In this document: one piece after another, positions 1-10,046 of the stretch | Layout: each line of letters starts with the position of its first letter | How positions within the stretch are numbered: the first letter of the stretch is position 1 | Assembly (NCBI RefSeq): GCF_014643515.1 | Contig: NZ_BMJP01000002.1 | Span: 1-64,000 of the forward strand | DNA length: 64,000 nt | From: Sphingomonas prati | Lineage (GTDB): Bacteria > Pseudomonadota > Alphaproteobacteria > Sphingomonadales > Sphingomonadaceae | Direction: 5' to 3' | Made by a program: the position numbers and the translations under genes | Notes under the pieces: model-generated | Databases searched by the model: none | Told to the model about the DNA's origin: nothing | Seen by the model: the letters and a program-made list of their open reading frames with translations, nothing else

Positions 1-121
1 CCTGCGCATACGCGCCCATCTTTTCGTGATGTTGGAATTTTTATATTGACTGGAATCGCTTATTTTCCGGCCAGTGGCCCGCGATCGGAAAAATTCCGGT
101 ATAATAATGTTAGCCGCATAA
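1..121. other. Non-matching AT-rich sequence at the left edge, upstream of a truncated gene
   Basis: This stretch is visibly richer in A and T than the rest of the window and does not continue the reading frame of the NfrB-like gene that begins abruptly at 122; an in-frame TAA sits at 119-121. Frame 1 is open from base 1 to a TGA near 151 and could be the end of a gene entering from the left, but I do not recognise its product. No inverted repeat or transposase sequence was recognised. Confidence 0.4.
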
Positions 122-703
122 TACGAACTCGGCCTGCGCATCGACCGGCTTGACGGTCGCGGCATCCTGGCGCGGCTGTTCGACCGGCCGGGCGGCGAAC
201 TGGTCGCGGTGGAAGCCTATTTCCCGCATCACGGCTATGCTGCGGTCCGGCAGAAGGCGCGCTGGGTGACCGGCATCGCGCTGGCCGGGTGGGACCGGCT
301 CGGATGGCAGGGCGGCGGGCTCGAACGCTGGATGCGGCTGCGCGACCGGTCGGCGCCGCTCGCCGCGGCGGTCCTGGCGGCGGGCTATACAGCGATCCTG
401 CTGGCGCTGATCGAAACGCCGTTCGCCTGGGCGGCGGGGCGACCTGCGCCGATATTGGCGGAGATCGATACGCCGATCGCCCACCTCCTGTTCCTGCTGC
501 TCATCTGGCGCCTCGCGATGCGCGCGCTGCTCGTCGGCCGGCTCTACGGTCCGGGCGAGGCGCTGCGCTCGGTCCCGCGGATCGTGGTCAGCAACCTTGT
601 CGCCATCGCTGCGTCGGCGCGCGCCTTGTGGTGCTACGTCGCCGGCGCACCGCCGCGCTGGGACGCGACCGTCCACACGCTGCCCGACGACGCACCGCGA
701 TGA
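122..703 (+). pseudogene. NfrB-like glycosyltransferase / phage N4 adsorption protein B, 5'-truncated remnant
   Basis: Only the C-terminal part of a large inner-membrane family 2 glycosyltransferase of the NfrB type is present. The readable protein starts with YELGLRI, the conserved GT2 segment, directly after an in-frame TAA, and continues through the family motif RQKARWVTGIALAGWDRLGW (from about 251) and then about three hydrophobic membrane segments. The N-terminal catalytic half, including the DxD region, is absent. A GTG at 209 could restart translation and give 164 residues carrying only the membrane part. The stop overlaps the next ATG (ATGA at 700-703), so the pair was an operon. Full-length NfrB proteins are about 700 residues. 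What is seen is truncation; whether deletion, insertion or rearrangement caused it cannot be told here. Confidence 0.7.
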
Positions 704-1755
704 ACGGCTCGCGGTCGGTCCGCGGCTTCGTCCTGGCGCTGCTCGGCTACGCCGGCGTGCGGACCGCGATCCTCTGGACACCCGACCTGCACCCGGCCCC
801 GATCGTGACGGTCGCGGCGGCGCGGACATTGGCGCAAACCCGGCGTGACGCAGCGGTGCCGAACCTCCTGGTTACCAAGCCGGCTCGGGTCACACCAACG
901 CTGCTGCTCGCCGAAACCCAAACCCGTCCGGCCCAATCCTGGCGTCTCGCGATCGCCCATCCTCTGACGAATGCCGCAGCCCCACCCCCCGTCACAGCCT
1001 CGCGCGCCGTGCCGACGCCGGTCGGCCGCACGTCGGCATCGGATCGTCCAAAAGCACCAGTCGAACTCGCTTCGCCGCCGTCCCAGGCACCGTTGGGCCT
1101 CGCTTCCCCAAACATCCGCTTCGCGTCAAACTGGTCCGGCTACGCCTACCTCTTCCACCGCACCGACCGCACCGGCCCCGCAACACTCGCCCCCGCCGGC
1201 CAGATCGGCGGATCGCAGGCCGCCGCCCGCATCGCCTACCGCCTACCCGACACCCCCATCGCCCTCGCCGCCCGCATCGCCACCCCGCTCCGCGAGACGC
1301 GCCAGGCGGAGGTCGCCGCCGGGCTCGACCTCCTCCCCCTCCCCAACCTGCGCATCTCGGTCGAGCGCCGCATCGCGATCGGCCGCGACGGGCGCGACGC
1401 ATTCGCCGCCTACGCCGCGGGTGGCCTCTACCGCGCGATCGCCCCGCGACTCGAACTCGACGGCTACGCCCAGGCCGGCATCGTCGGAGTGCGTCGCCGC
1501 GACCTGTTCGGTGACGGCGCGCTCCGCATCCACCACCGTACCGCGATCGGCGCGACCACCGACCTCCGGCTCGGCGCCGGCGCTTGGGGCGCGGCCCAGC
1601 CCGGTGCCGCCCGGCTCGACATCGGCCCGCGCCTCGCCGTCACCACCCGCACCGCGCGCCTGCCCGTCACGCTCGCGGTCGAGGGGCGGCTCCGCGTCGC
1701 CGGCCGCGCTCGCCCCGGCAACGGCATCGCGCTCACACTTGCCAGCGATTTCTGA
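700..1755 (+). CDS. NfrA C-terminal-domain-like protein, probable envelope beta-structured partner of NfrB
   Basis: 351 residues, start ATG overlapping the stop of the NfrB-like remnant, so translation is probably coupled. The N-terminus has one hydrophobic segment (about residues 8-28), then a long Pro/Ala/Thr-rich linker to about residue 140. The C-terminal ~210 residues begin around NWSGYAYLFHR and GGSQAAARIAYRL and alternate short strand-like segments, which resembles the C-terminal domain of NfrA, the outer-membrane partner of NfrB in phage N4 adsorption and a proposed polysaccharide secretion system. The N-terminal TPR-like part of classical NfrA is missing. The assignment rests on the neighbour and on pattern memory; a generic beta-barrel protein is the alternative. 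Confidence 0.55.
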   Translation: MNGSRSVRGFVLALLGYAGVRTAILWTPDLHPAPIVTVAAARTLAQTRRDAAVPNLLVTKPARVTPTLLLAETQTRPAQSWRLAIAHPLTNAAAPPPVTASRAVPTPVGRTSASDRPKAPVELASPPSQAPLGLASPNIRFASNWSGYAYLFHRTDRTGPATLAPAGQIGGSQAAARIAYRLPDTPIALAARIATPLRETRQAEVAAGLDLLPLPNLRISVERRIAIGRDGRDAFAAYAAGGLYRAIAPRLELDGYAQAGIVGVRRRDLFGDGALRIHHRTAIGATTDLRLGAGAWGAAQPGAARLDIGPRLAVTTRTARLPVTLAVEGRLRVAGRARPGNGIALTLASDF

Positions 1756-1786
1756 CATGTTCATCGAACCATGCTATTGAGGACGC

Positions 1787-2593
1787 ATGACGATGTTGCT
1801 CGGCCTGTTCCTGTCCGCCCTGGCGATGACGCTGATCGTCGCGGTGCGTTATCTCATCGTGTCGGGCGGCTTCGCGCTCGCCACCCGTGCGCACGCGCCC
1901 GGCCTCTATGCGGGGCAGGACGTCCAGATCCGCAGCGAACTGTTCTGGTCGCTGGTGTCCGCCGCGATCTACGGCGTGCCCGCCGGCATCGTCGCCTGGG
2001 GCTGGCGCGAACATGGCTGGACGAAGGTCTACACCGATCTCCACGCCTATCCGCTCTGGTGGCTGCCCGTGTCGATCCTGCTCTGCCTGGTCGCGCACGA
2101 TGCCTGGTTCTACTGGACGCATCGCTGGATGCACCGGCCGAAACCGTTCAAGCTGGCCCACGCCGTCCACCATGCCAGCCGCCCGCCGACGGCCTGGGCG
2201 GCGATGAGCTTCCACCCAATCGAGGCGCTGACCGGTGCCGTGGTAATTCCGACACTGGTCTTCGTCATTCCCATGCATCCCATCGCACTCGGCGTTGTGC
2301 TGTCGGTCATGACGCTTATGGGTGTGACCAATCACATGGGGTGGGAGATGTTCCCGCGCCGCCTCGTCAACGGGCCCGCCGGTCGCTGGCTGATCACCGC
2401 CAGCCATCATGAACGCCACCACGCGCAATATAGGTGCAACTATGGTCTCTACTTCCGTTTCTGGGACAGGTTGTGCGGCACCGACCGCGGCTTGGGCGAC
2501 TTCACCGCAAAGCCTGCGAAATCTGCCAAAGCCCGCGCTGCTGCTGGCGACCCTGGCGTTGCTGCCGGGGGCGAGCCCAGCCGGGCGGGTTGA
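1787..2593 (+). CDS. Fatty acid hydroxylase / sterol desaturase superfamily membrane protein
   Basis: 268 residues with about four hydrophobic segments and the histidine clusters that bind the diiron centre in this integral-membrane oxygenase family: H104/H112/H116 in HDAWFYWTHRWMH, HAVHH at about 125-129, a single His in TNHMGW and HHERHH at 207-212. It should hydroxylate or desaturate a lipid-type substrate in the inner membrane; the substrate is not predictable. A GAGG ribosome site precedes the ATG. The family fold ends near residue 238 (CGTDRGLGDF). The last ~28 residues are Ala/Lys-rich and are the out-of-frame reading of the next gene's signal-peptide region, so the original stop seems to have been lost or shifted. 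Confidence 0.85.
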   Translation: MTMLLGLFLSALAMTLIVAVRYLIVSGGFALATRAHAPGLYAGQDVQIRSELFWSLVSAAIYGVPAGIVAWGWREHGWTKVYTDLHAYPLWWLPVSILLCLVAHDAWFYWTHRWMHRPKPFKLAHAVHHASRPPTAWAAMSFHPIEALTGAVVIPTLVFVIPMHPIALGVVLSVMTLMGVTNHMGWEMFPRRLVNGPAGRWLITASHHERHHAQYRCNYGLYFRFWDRLCGTDRGLGDFTAKPAKSAKARAAAGDPGVAAGGEPSRAG

Positions 2594-2951
2594 CCTCGGG
2601 ATCGCGGGTCTGCGGTCGACCAAGGGCAACGTCATGGTCTGCCTGACCACGGCGCCCACTCATTTCCCGGACTGCCAGAACGATCCGGCCGCGCGGAAAA
2701 CCACCGTCCCGGCCGCCACCGCCGCCGCGCTGCGCTTCGATTGGCTGCCGTCCGCGGACTATGCCGTCGCGATGGTCCACGACGAAAACGGCAACGGCAA
2801 ACTCGACACCTTCGTCGGCATGCCGCGCGAAGGGTTCGGCTTCTCGCGCAACCCCGCCATCCGCTTCGGCCCGCCACGCTTCTCGTCTGCGCGCTTCGCG
2901 GTCGCCGGCGGCCCCGTCGCCGAACGCGTGAAGGTCAAATATCTGCTTTGA
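2442..2951 (+). CDS. DUF2141 family secreted protein
   Basis: The core from about 2520 on is a DUF2141 protein: a signal-peptide-like stretch (ALLLATLALLPGASPA), then a beta-rich domain with VMVCLTTAPTHFPDC, HDENGNGKLDT and GFGFSRNPAIRFGPPRF, the conserved pattern of this family of small exported proteins of unknown role. The start is uncertain. The only ATGs ahead of the signal sequence are 2409 and 2442, both inside the upstream hydroxylase gene, giving an unusually long n-region. 2442 was chosen because a weak AGGTG lies before it. The 152-base overlap is abnormal for these families and suggests an indel or sequencing error near 2500. Confidence 0.75.
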   Translation: MVSTSVSGTGCAAPTAAWATSPQSLRNLPKPALLLATLALLPGASPAGRVDLGIAGLRSTKGNVMVCLTTAPTHFPDCQNDPAARKTTVPAATAAALRFDWLPSADYAVAMVHDENGNGKLDTFVGMPREGFGFSRNPAIRFGPPRFSSARFAVAGGPVAERVKVKYLL

Positions 2952-2984
2952 CGCCGCGCGCCTTGCGCCTATCCTGACGACATT

Positions 2985-5012
<2,028 letters not shown>

Positions 5013-5030
5013 ACGCGGGGGTTACCCACA

Positions 5031-5090
5031 ACTCCGATCGGTTCGAGCCTGTCGAGGACCCTTGGGGGAGTTCTCGACAGGCTCGGACCG
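5031..5090. repeat. Interspersed palindromic repeat, sphingomonad GTTCGAGCCTGTCGAG type
   Basis: A perfect 13-base inverted repeat, CGAGCCTGTCGAG at 5044-5056 against CTCGACAGGCTCG at 5073-5085, can fold into a strong hairpin just after thiC. The left arm and its flank (AACTCCGATCGGTTCGAGCC onward) recur nearly identically at 43341-43371, which marks a dispersed family. It may also help terminate thiC transcription, but there is no T-run. Confidence 0.75.
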
Positions 5091-5329
5091 ACGGGGTTTC
5101 TCAACGAGCAAGTCGACCTGGATCCCGCCTTCGGGGCGATACGGTACTTCGCAACGAACCTGCGGTTCCCCGGCGCAGGCCGGGGCCTAGATACAACTTC
5201 GCCCCAAAACCGTACCTCCGCAAAGCCGGGAGTCCAGATCCAAGCGACAATCCAATCCCGGCCTCTACGGGGCGGAACCGTCTTTCGTAACGAACGCACT
5301 CCAACCTCCGGGCGAGCGGGCGGGTGCTA
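5091..5329. repeat. Composite non-coding repeat-like spacer
   Basis: No credible gene. The stretch carries inverted fragments typical of dispersed intergenic elements: CTGGATCCCGCCTTC near 5118 against a GGGAGTCCAGATCC copy near 5226, and a hairpin CCCCGGC-GCAG-GCCGGGG at 5168-5185. Likely remnants of several small mobile or palindromic repeats. Confidence 0.5.
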
Positions 5330-5351
5330 TACGGCAGCGTTCGCTGCCGTA
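5330..5351. repeat. Perfect 10-bp-stem hairpin
   Basis: TACGGCAGCG and CGCTGCCGTA are exact reverse complements separated by TT. There is no following T-run on the plus strand, so it is a weak terminator candidate at best and may be part of the repeat-rich spacer. Confidence 0.6.
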
Positions 5352-5357
5352 CTCATC

Positions 5358-5396
5358 AAACAAAAGCGGGGAACGGTCCGAAAACCGCCCCCCGCC
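5358..5396 (-). terminator. Rho-independent terminator of the YflT-type stress gene
   Basis: Read on the minus strand, GCGGGGGGCGGT, a short loop and ACCGTTCCCCGC form a GC-rich imperfect hairpin immediately followed by TTTTGTTT. It begins about 10 bases after the stop of the minus-strand gene ending at 5404, which is the expected position. Confidence 0.75.
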
Positions 5397-5403
5397 CTTC
5401 AGA

Positions 5404-6021
5404 TCAAATCTCGTCGGTACGACGACCATAACGCGAACGCTCGGCCTGCATCTCGTCGAGCGTGTAGGCCGGTGCCGAAGCATCGTACCCCGACCAGCCA
5501 TTCGACGCGTAATCACGACCACGGTCGGTCGCGGTCACTGCGCCATATTTGTTCAGCACCACTTCGGCCGCATCGGCATGCGCGTCCGCAACACGCGCGC
5601 TGACCAGCGTGCTGCCGCGGCGGACGCCCTCGGCATAGACGCCGGCGTCGTCGCTGCTGTGGCCCGCATCGGTCAGTGCCCCGACGATCGTACCCGTCGC
5701 CGCACCACCGGCCGCGCCGAGACCGGCACCCGCCAGCGTCGTCGCGAGCCAGCCCGCCGCCACGATCGGCCCGATGCCCGGGATCGCGAGCAGGCCAAGA
5801 CCCGCGAGCAAACCACCGACGCCACCGATCGCCGCACCCGTCTTCACACCGCGATCGACATCGCCGGCATGGTCGACGCCGTCGTCATGATCGCCGACAT
5901 GGTCCGGATCGTTGCCCAGAATGCTGATGTCGCTATGCGGCACACCGAGTGCCTCCAGTTCGGTCACGGCGTGCTTGGCATCGGAGTGGCTGTCGAACAG
6001 TCGCGTAATGGTCGTGGTCAT
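5404..6021 (-). CDS. YflT-domain (general stress protein 17M-like) glycine-rich protein
   Basis: 205 residues. The N-terminal ~40 residues (TRLFDSHSDAKHAVTELEAL, then ISILGNDP) match the YflT / general stress protein 17M domain. They are followed by an acidic His/Asp-rich linker and a long Gly/Ala-rich hydrophobic region (about 75-135: GVGGLLAGLGLLAIPGIGP and similar) with GxxxG packing, then a VSARV segment and a polar tail. Proteins of this type are general-stress induced in Bacillus and common in sphingomonads; the biochemical role is unknown. The start is fixed by AGGAGAG just upstream; the longer frame to 6264 lacks any sign of coding. Followed by a clear terminator. Confidence 0.75.
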   Translation of the reverse strand: MTTTITRLFDSHSDAKHAVTELEALGVPHSDISILGNDPDHVGDHDDGVDHAGDVDRGVKTGAAIGGVGGLLAGLGLLAIPGIGPIVAAGWLATTLAGAGLGAAGGAATGTIVGALTDAGHSSDDAGVYAEGVRRGSTLVSARVADAHADAAEVVLNKYGAVTATDRGRDYASNGWSGYDASAPAYTLDEMQAERSRYGRRTDEI

Positions 6022-6145
6022 ATGTTCTCTCCTAGTGTCGGCCCGTTCAACGCGGGTGTTTCGCAATCGGGTCCACCTGAAAGCTGCGCCTGCCCGTCGA
6101 CACCCGCATGACAGAAGCAAGACTTTACAAAGACCTCCGCCCCGA

Positions 6146-7114
6146 TCAGCGCAGCGCCGCGTCCCGCCGATCGAGCAGCGCCGGGCGGATCGGTCGCTCT
6201 GGCATCGCCCCCAGCAACGCCGCCTCGTCCGACAGCAAACGCGCCCGCGCCGCCGCCGCGCCATGCGTCCGGCTGCGGATCACCCCCTCAAGGCCAGCCC
6301 CCGCCGCCCGCCAGAACGCCGGCGCCAGCGCGGCATCATGCCCCGCATTGACGAGCAGATAGATCGACAGCCGGTCCGCCTCGTCCTCCGTCGCGCGCAT
6401 CAGCCGCCGGCTGCGCCCGAACTCGCCGCCCAGTCCGCGCCGCACCCCCGCCGCCGCCAGCCGCGCACGATGGTTCAGCACGACATGCGCCAGCTCATGC
6501 GCCAGCACGACCGCCAGCCCGTCCTCGTCGATCCGCTCCACCAGATCGCTGCCGACCAAGATCGTCGCATCGTCCGCGACCGCCTCCGCCCCGCGCTCCA
6601 TCGACAGCTCAACCCGAACCGCACACGCCGCGACCGGCACGATGCGCACCTCCCGCGCCGTGCCATCGCGCAGTAACGTCACCGCGACCTCCGCGCCAAC
6701 CGGCATGCCCGCCAACCGGTCCAGCACCGCATCCCGCGCGCCCGTACTCACCGCCTTCGCACCGCCCGCCACCGGCAAACCAGCGATCGCCACCACCCCA
6801 TCGTCGGCCCGCACACCGACCAGGTCCGCCGCCGCCCCCGGCACCACCGCTTCGACCGCCACCGGCGCGCCGAACCCGAACGCCGCCCGCGCCCCCGGCC
6901 TTGCCTTCAGGGGATATTGATCGATCGCGTGCAGCACCATGCCGAACGCCGGCTCAGTCCGCCGGCACAGCGTTGCATTGGCGATCAGCAGCCGATCCGC
7001 GACGATCGCCACCCGCCGGTCCAGCCCGCGCAACCGCGCGAACATCGCGTCCTCGCCCGGCGACGCCGCGACCGGGCACGCCACCACCACCAACGCCAAC
7101 CCAGCCACCCGCAC
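6146..7114 (-). CDS. M48-family metallopeptidase with PDZ domain, exported
   Basis: 322 residues from a GTG start. Residues 1-18 form a signal peptide (VRVAGLALVVVACPVAA); about 80-165 resemble a PDZ domain (VEAVVPGAAADLVGVRADDGVVAIAG); the zinc site is HELAHVVLNH at 206-215 with the third ligand glutamate in EDEAD at 243-247, the order seen in M48/HtpX-Oma1-like peptidases. Probably a periplasmic or membrane-attached quality-control protease. The start is ambiguous: a GTG at 7198 in the same frame would add 28 residues before the signal sequence. The gene is divergent from the methyltransferase at 7238. Confidence 0.85.
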   Translation of the reverse strand: MRVAGLALVVVACPVAASPGEDAMFARLRGLDRRVAIVADRLLIANATLCRRTEPAFGMVLHAIDQYPLKARPGARAAFGFGAPVAVEAVVPGAAADLVGVRADDGVVAIAGLPVAGGAKAVSTGARDAVLDRLAGMPVGAEVAVTLLRDGTAREVRIVPVAACAVRVELSMERGAEAVADDATILVGSDLVERIDEDGLAVVLAHELAHVVLNHRARLAAAGVRRGLGGEFGRSRRLMRATEDEADRLSIYLLVNAGHDAALAPAFWRAAGAGLEGVIRSRTHGAAAARARLLSDEAALLGAMPERPIRPALLDRRDAALR

Positions 7115-7237
7115 GAAGCGCCGCCACGAGGGACCCGGCCCACGTCCCTCGACGCTGCCCCCCGCGTCCCATAGAACGACAGCACAGCGCCGCCGCACGA
7201 TCCGGCCGCGCGCGATGACGGACGGGGGCCATCGATC

Positions 7238-8221
7238 ATGCTCGTACACAATGCCGCTGCGATCGCCGTACTGCTCGCCTGCCCCGCCTGTAACGGCGCG
7301 CTCACCGGCACCCCGGACAATCCCTCCTGCCGCACCCCCGATTGCGACCGCCACGGCGTTCCCCTCGACCGGATCGACGGCAAGGCCGTGCTCGTCGATT
7401 TCAACCGCAGCATCCTCGATCGCGACGCGATGCTCGCCACCGGCGGCGCCAGCGTGCTCGGCCGCGACCGCTGGCGGCAGGTCCTGTCGCGCGTCGTCGA
7501 CGGCCGCAACCATTTCTCCGCACACTATGCCCGCACGATGATCGCCGAACTTGCTGCATCGAACGGCGCCCGGCGGCCGGTCATCCTGGTCGTCGGCGGC
7601 GGCGCGATCGGCAGCGGCGCCGAGCCGCTCTACGCCTCGCCCGATGTCGATCTCGTCGCGTTCGATATCTACGTTTCGCCCCACATCACCTTCGTGGCGG
7701 ACGGTCATGCCATCCCGTTGCAGGACAGCAGCGTCGATGCGGTCTGGGTCCAGGCGGTGCTGGAACATACCGTCGATCCGTTCGCGATCGTGGCGGAGAT
7801 GACCCGCGTGCTGCGCCCCGGCGGACTGGTGTTCGCCAACACCGCCTTCCTCTGGCCGGTGTGCGAACATGCCTATGATTTCATCCGCTTCACCACCAGC
7901 GGCCTGCGCTGGCTGTTCCGCGATTTCGATGTCCTGTCGGTCGGCTATTCGTCCGGCCCCGGCACCACCGCGGCGCTCGCGATCCGCTACCTCGCCCAGT
8001 CGCTGTTGCGCAGTACCAAGCTCGGCCAGATCGCGGCTTTCCCATTCGTCTGGCTCCGGCTGCTCGATCGCTGGTGCGACGGCCGCCGCGGGCTCGACGG
8101 CGCCAGCGCACTGTTCTTCTACGGGCGCAAGGCCGATCGTCCGCTCGCGCTCGACGCACTGGTCCCGTTCTATGCCGCGCAACCCGCGCTTGCCCGCGCG
8201 GCTCGACGCAATCGCGACTGA
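7238..8221 (+). CDS. Class I SAM-dependent methyltransferase with N-terminal zinc-ribbon-like motif
   Basis: 327 residues. The N-terminus has paired cysteines CPAC (C15/C18) and CRTPDC (C31/C36) that resemble a Trm112-like zinc knuckle. The Rossmann core starts with VILVVGGGAIGSG (about 116-128, motif I), then DLVAFDIY, the DAVWVQAVLEHTVDP segment and RVLRPGG, typical of Methyltransf_11 proteins. The substrate is unknown; such enzymes near surface-polysaccharide loci often methylate sugars or lipids. Stand-alone, divergent from the metallopeptidase. Confidence 0.85.
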   Translation: MLVHNAAAIAVLLACPACNGALTGTPDNPSCRTPDCDRHGVPLDRIDGKAVLVDFNRSILDRDAMLATGGASVLGRDRWRQVLSRVVDGRNHFSAHYARTMIAELAASNGARRPVILVVGGGAIGSGAEPLYASPDVDLVAFDIYVSPHITFVADGHAIPLQDSSVDAVWVQAVLEHTVDPFAIVAEMTRVLRPGGLVFANTAFLWPVCEHAYDFIRFTTSGLRWLFRDFDVLSVGYSSGPGTTAALAIRYLAQSLLRSTKLGQIAAFPFVWLRLLDRWCDGRRGLDGASALFFYGRKADRPLALDALVPFYAAQPALARAARRNRD

Positions 8222-8226
8222 CCGGA

Positions 8227-8418
8227 TCAGTCCTGCCGGTCCCAATCGAGCGGCGCGCTGCGTTCCATCCGCCAGCCGTGCCGGCGCCGCACCATGCGCC
8301 GTCCGCATCCCAGGCACGGGCTGACGCGCAGGCTGCCGTCCGCCCGTGTTCTTCGCCGATCGCGGCGGTGATAATCGAACAAACATAATATGCGCTGAAT
8401 AAAGCGAACGACCGTCAT
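8227..8418 (-). CDS. Small basic CxxC protein, unknown function
   Basis: 63 residues: MTVVRFIQRILCLFDYHRRD, then an Arg-rich stretch and SPCLGCGRRMVRRRHGWR with a single CxxC. A GGTGGGG ribosome site lies before the ATG. Short Arg-rich proteins with one or two CxxC pairs of this shape occur in sphingomonads, but I cannot name a family. It could be spurious; composition and the ribosome site are the only support. Confidence 0.45.
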   Translation of the reverse strand: MTVVRFIQRILCLFDYHRRDRRRTRADGSLRVSPCLGCGRRMVRRRHGWRMERSAPLDWDRQD

Positions 8419-8529
8419 CTCTGATCCCCACCCGAGTCGTGACGGGCTCTCGCTATCACGGGGACGCGTCTTGGAATATTGATCAATCGTTACTCCGGCG
8501 TACCGAATTGCAATACGCAATCCAGTGTC

Positions 8530-10002
8530 TCAACCTGGGACGATTCCGTCCGGTGTTTTCCGGACCCCGCGCATGTGCGGCAGCAGCATTGCGGCAAGCA
8601 GCACGACCAGCCAGATCATCCGCCCCTGGTACCGATATTGCGGATCGGCGACCGCTCCGCCGAAGAACGCATTGGTAAGCAACGCAGCACCGCCGAGCAG
8701 CACCCAGGTCCGCAACATCTTCGCCACCACCGCCTCGCTCCGCCACGACCGCCGCGCAACCCACGCGATCACCGCCAGCGATGCGATCACGACCACGTAG
8801 AGCAGCGCGTTCATCATCCCGACCGGCCAGGCATTCCGGCCGCTCGGGCTCGCGCGCAACGTCGCCCGCACCTTCGGCGGCAACGACGACCAGCAATCGG
8901 TCTGCGCGAAACATCCGGTGTTCAGCCCGTCATAATCGATCCAGGCGAGCTGGCGCAGCATGTTCTCGCCGATCTTCGCGGTTTGCCCCAGCGGATCGTG
9001 GCGCAACACCGCCAGCGCGAACGCGGTGTCCTCCGCCCCCATCCGCTCCCGGTCCGCCGGGGTCGCGATCATGAACGCGCCCTCGCGCGGGTCGGTGGAA
9101 AACAGGAACGCCGGGTTGGTCGGCACCGCGCCGATCGCGATCCGGCACACCGTGAACCGCCGCCCGTCGCAGCCCGATTCGATGAACCGCCGCCCCGGCC
9201 CGTCCATATAGAACCGCGCGGTCAGCAGCGGCAGCAGTTGCGGCGCCTTCCCGAACGCAGCCTGCGCCACTAGCGCGGTCGCCTGCACCGACAGCAGCCC
9301 GATCACGATCCCCGCGACCCCCGTCAGCCACGCCCGGCGCGGCGGCGGCGGCCCCACCCTGAACACCACCAGCAAAATCATCGCGCCGACCATACCCGCC
9401 AGCATCGCGATATGGGTCAGGTGGAACATCGTGGACAACAGGACGACGCCGACCAGGAACGCCGTCTCGACCTGCGTCAGCCGCCCCGGCGTCGCCAGCA
9501 GCAGGAACGCGATCACCCCGAACCCAGCAAACGCATCGGCCAGCAACAGGCCGTTATACGTCGGCAGCGCGGTCGTCGCGGCGATGCCGACCACGGTCAG
9601 CAGGATGGTCCGCGGACGCTCGATCCCGAACCGCCGCAGCGCTAGCAGCATCAGCAGGTAACAGAACACCGCCTGCATCACGACGAACGGCCAGAAATCG
9701 CCGATCACATAGCCCAGCCATAGCACCGCGCCGAAATAGGGCGACCGCCCCGCCATGATCGTCCCGCTGCTGACATCGTTCGGCGTCGTCGATCCGGCCT
9801 GCTCGCTCGCCGCCGCAGGCGAAGGGACAACAGCATCACGATACCGCTCGGTCCAAGCCGTCGAAATTCGGTGTCCGGACGCGACGAAGACCGCCGAATC
9901 GGCCGCGCGGATATAGTTGGTCGTATCGTCGAAGAAGAACGGCTGCCCGTTCACCAGCGCCGTCCACATCAGCGCCAGGATGCAGATCAGGTGACGCGCC
10001 AT
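8530..10002 (-). CDS. Polytopic membrane protein, possibly GT-C-like glycosyltransferase
   Basis: 490 residues with roughly ten hydrophobic segments. After the first segment comes GQPFFFDDTTNYIRAADS, an acidic pair in the first outer loop that recalls GT-C enzymes, which use polyprenyl-phosphate sugars on the periplasmic side. A large soluble loop with several cysteines (SGCDGRRFTVCR, NTGCFAQTDCW) lies in the second half. No family is certain. It follows the O-antigen-ligase-like gene by 44 bases on the same strand, so it is probably in one operon and acts on the same polymer or lipid-linked intermediate. The ATG at 10002 was chosen because the first membrane helix begins right after it. Confidence 0.6.
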   Translation of the reverse strand: MARHLICILALMWTALVNGQPFFFDDTTNYIRAADSAVFVASGHRISTAWTERYRDAVVPSPAAASEQAGSTTPNDVSSGTIMAGRSPYFGAVLWLGYVIGDFWPFVVMQAVFCYLLMLLALRRFGIERPRTILLTVVGIAATTALPTYNGLLLADAFAGFGVIAFLLLATPGRLTQVETAFLVGVVLLSTMFHLTHIAMLAGMVGAMILLVVFRVGPPPPRRAWLTGVAGIVIGLLSVQATALVAQAAFGKAPQLLPLLTARFYMDGPGRRFIESGCDGRRFTVCRIAIGAVPTNPAFLFSTDPREGAFMIATPADRERMGAEDTAFALAVLRHDPLGQTAKIGENMLRQLAWIDYDGLNTGCFAQTDCWSSLPPKVRATLRASPSGRNAWPVGMMNALLYVVVIASLAVIAWVARRSWRSEAVVAKMLRTWVLLGGAALLTNAFFGGAVADPQYRYQGRMIWLVVLLAAMLLPHMRGVRKTPDGIVPG

Positions 10003-10046
10003 CGCCGCCGCGTGCCAGCCCGGCGCCTCGCCTGACACCGGCCGGG

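Noticed and set aside
6021-6110. Possible EcfG-type general-stress promoter ahead of the YflT-type gene
   Set aside because: Only GGACC with a CGTT 17 bases on was found; the usual GGAAC box is not matched, so the call would be guesswork.
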